Below are positions 58,942-59,062 of a stretch of DNA of 59,062 nt, piece after piece. The DNA is from Rhizobacter sp. Lineage in GTDB: Bacteria > Pseudomonadota > Gammaproteobacteria > Burkholderiales > Burkholderiaceae_C. The stretch is taken from the NCBI GenBank assembly GCA_025350965.1, contig JANXWV010000085.1, positions 1-59,062 of the forward strand, in the 5' to 3' direction. A program made the position numbers and the translations under genes. Numbering within the stretch: the first letter of the stretch is position 1; the number at the start of each line of letters is the position of its first letter. Under the pieces are notes generated by a model. It was not told the origin of the DNA. It ran no database searches and worked only from the letters and a program-made list of their open reading frames with translations.

Positions 58942-59062
58942 AGCGGCGGCGTTCAGTTCGTGTTCCACCTGGCCAGCGTGCCGGGCGGTCTGGCCGAGCG
59001 CGACTATGCGCTCGGCTACCGCGTGAACCTGCAGGCCACGCACGAGCTGTTCGTGCAATTGC
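58942..59062 (+). pseudogene. 5'-truncated NAD-dependent epimerase/dehydratase fragment (DenD-like)
   Basis: From 58942 to the window end one frame encodes GGVQFVFHLASVPGGLAERD, then YALGYRVNLQAT. This matches the VFHLA...GxxxN region of short-chain NAD-dependent epimerases, most like D-erythronate dehydrogenase (DenD). A TGA at 58939-58941 lies directly upstream in frame, and no N-terminal Rossmann segment (GxxGxxG) is found in any plus frame upstream. The reading begins about 60-70 residues into a normal protein. It is a remnant unless a sequencing frameshift is present. It runs off the window. Confidence 0.5.

Overview
The window looks like a chromosomal segment of a betaproteobacterium of the order Burkholderiales, probably near the Leptothrix/Rubrivivax/Comamonadaceae group. 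The reasons are the high GC content, the flgAMN/flgB-L layout, a PcaR-type IclR regulator with Liv-type aromatic uptake genes, two PEP-CTERM proteins with the same VPEPETYALM signal, and a selenoneine (sen) locus. The genus is inference from gene content and order; no search was run.

Layout. (1) 1-3381 is the right end of a genomic island: the C-terminus of a type I restriction HsdR subunit, a two-gene membrane-protein/DUF4747-like unit, and a tyrosine recombinase abutting the displaced 3' part of a tRNA-Ser(CGA) gene, which marks the att site. (2) 3400-8950 is housekeeping chromosome: a lipoprotein, a Spy-like periplasmic protein with a response regulator and sensor kinase, a DUF3717/DUF1289 protein, a chagasin-like lipoprotein and a GNAT acetyltransferase. 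(3) 9005-23722 is the flagellar rod/hook locus. flgAMN runs leftward and flgBCDEF-flgGHIJKL runs rightward. The rightward run is interrupted between flgF and flgG by zwf (opposite strand), a small FAH-family remnant and two small reading frames. FlgM has a clear sigma-28 promoter. (4) 23766-35466 is a signalling block directly behind flgL: an EAL-like/HDOD protein, a multi-PAS HisKA_2 kinase, an ANTAR response regulator, a membrane kinase, an HPt protein, a REC-PAS-GGDEF-EAL protein and a diguanylate cyclase. It probably ties motility to c-di-GMP. (5) 36010-45649 is a quinate/shikimate-type catabolic cluster: an IclR regulator, an AroE-like dehydrogenase, a five-gene Liv-type ABC transporter, a 3-dehydroshikimate dehydratase split into separate VOC and TIM-barrel genes, an internally deleted Gfo/Idh/MocA oxidoreductase and AroQ. 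Its expected product is protocatechuate. (6) 45788-46811 holds a YXWGXW lipoprotein and a C-type-lectin PEP-CTERM protein.

(7) 47024-57756 is the most distinctive part, a selenium locus. Leftward: senA (selenoneine synthase) followed by a PhnCDE-like ABC transporter of the type annotated as a putative selenate transporter. Rightward from the same 44-bp gap: senB (selenosugar synthase), selD/senC (selenophosphate synthetase) and a four-gene OpuC/YehZYXW-type quaternary-amine ABC transporter. Together they describe a path from selenium-oxyanion uptake through selenophosphate and selenosugar to selenoneine. The methyltransferase that makes hercynine is not in the window, so the OpuC-type transporter is a good candidate for moving hercynine, ergothioneine or selenoneine. 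(8) 57914-59062 holds a second PEP-CTERM protein with a strong terminator, a gene-free stretch, and a 5'-truncated fragment of a DenD-like epimerase running off the window.
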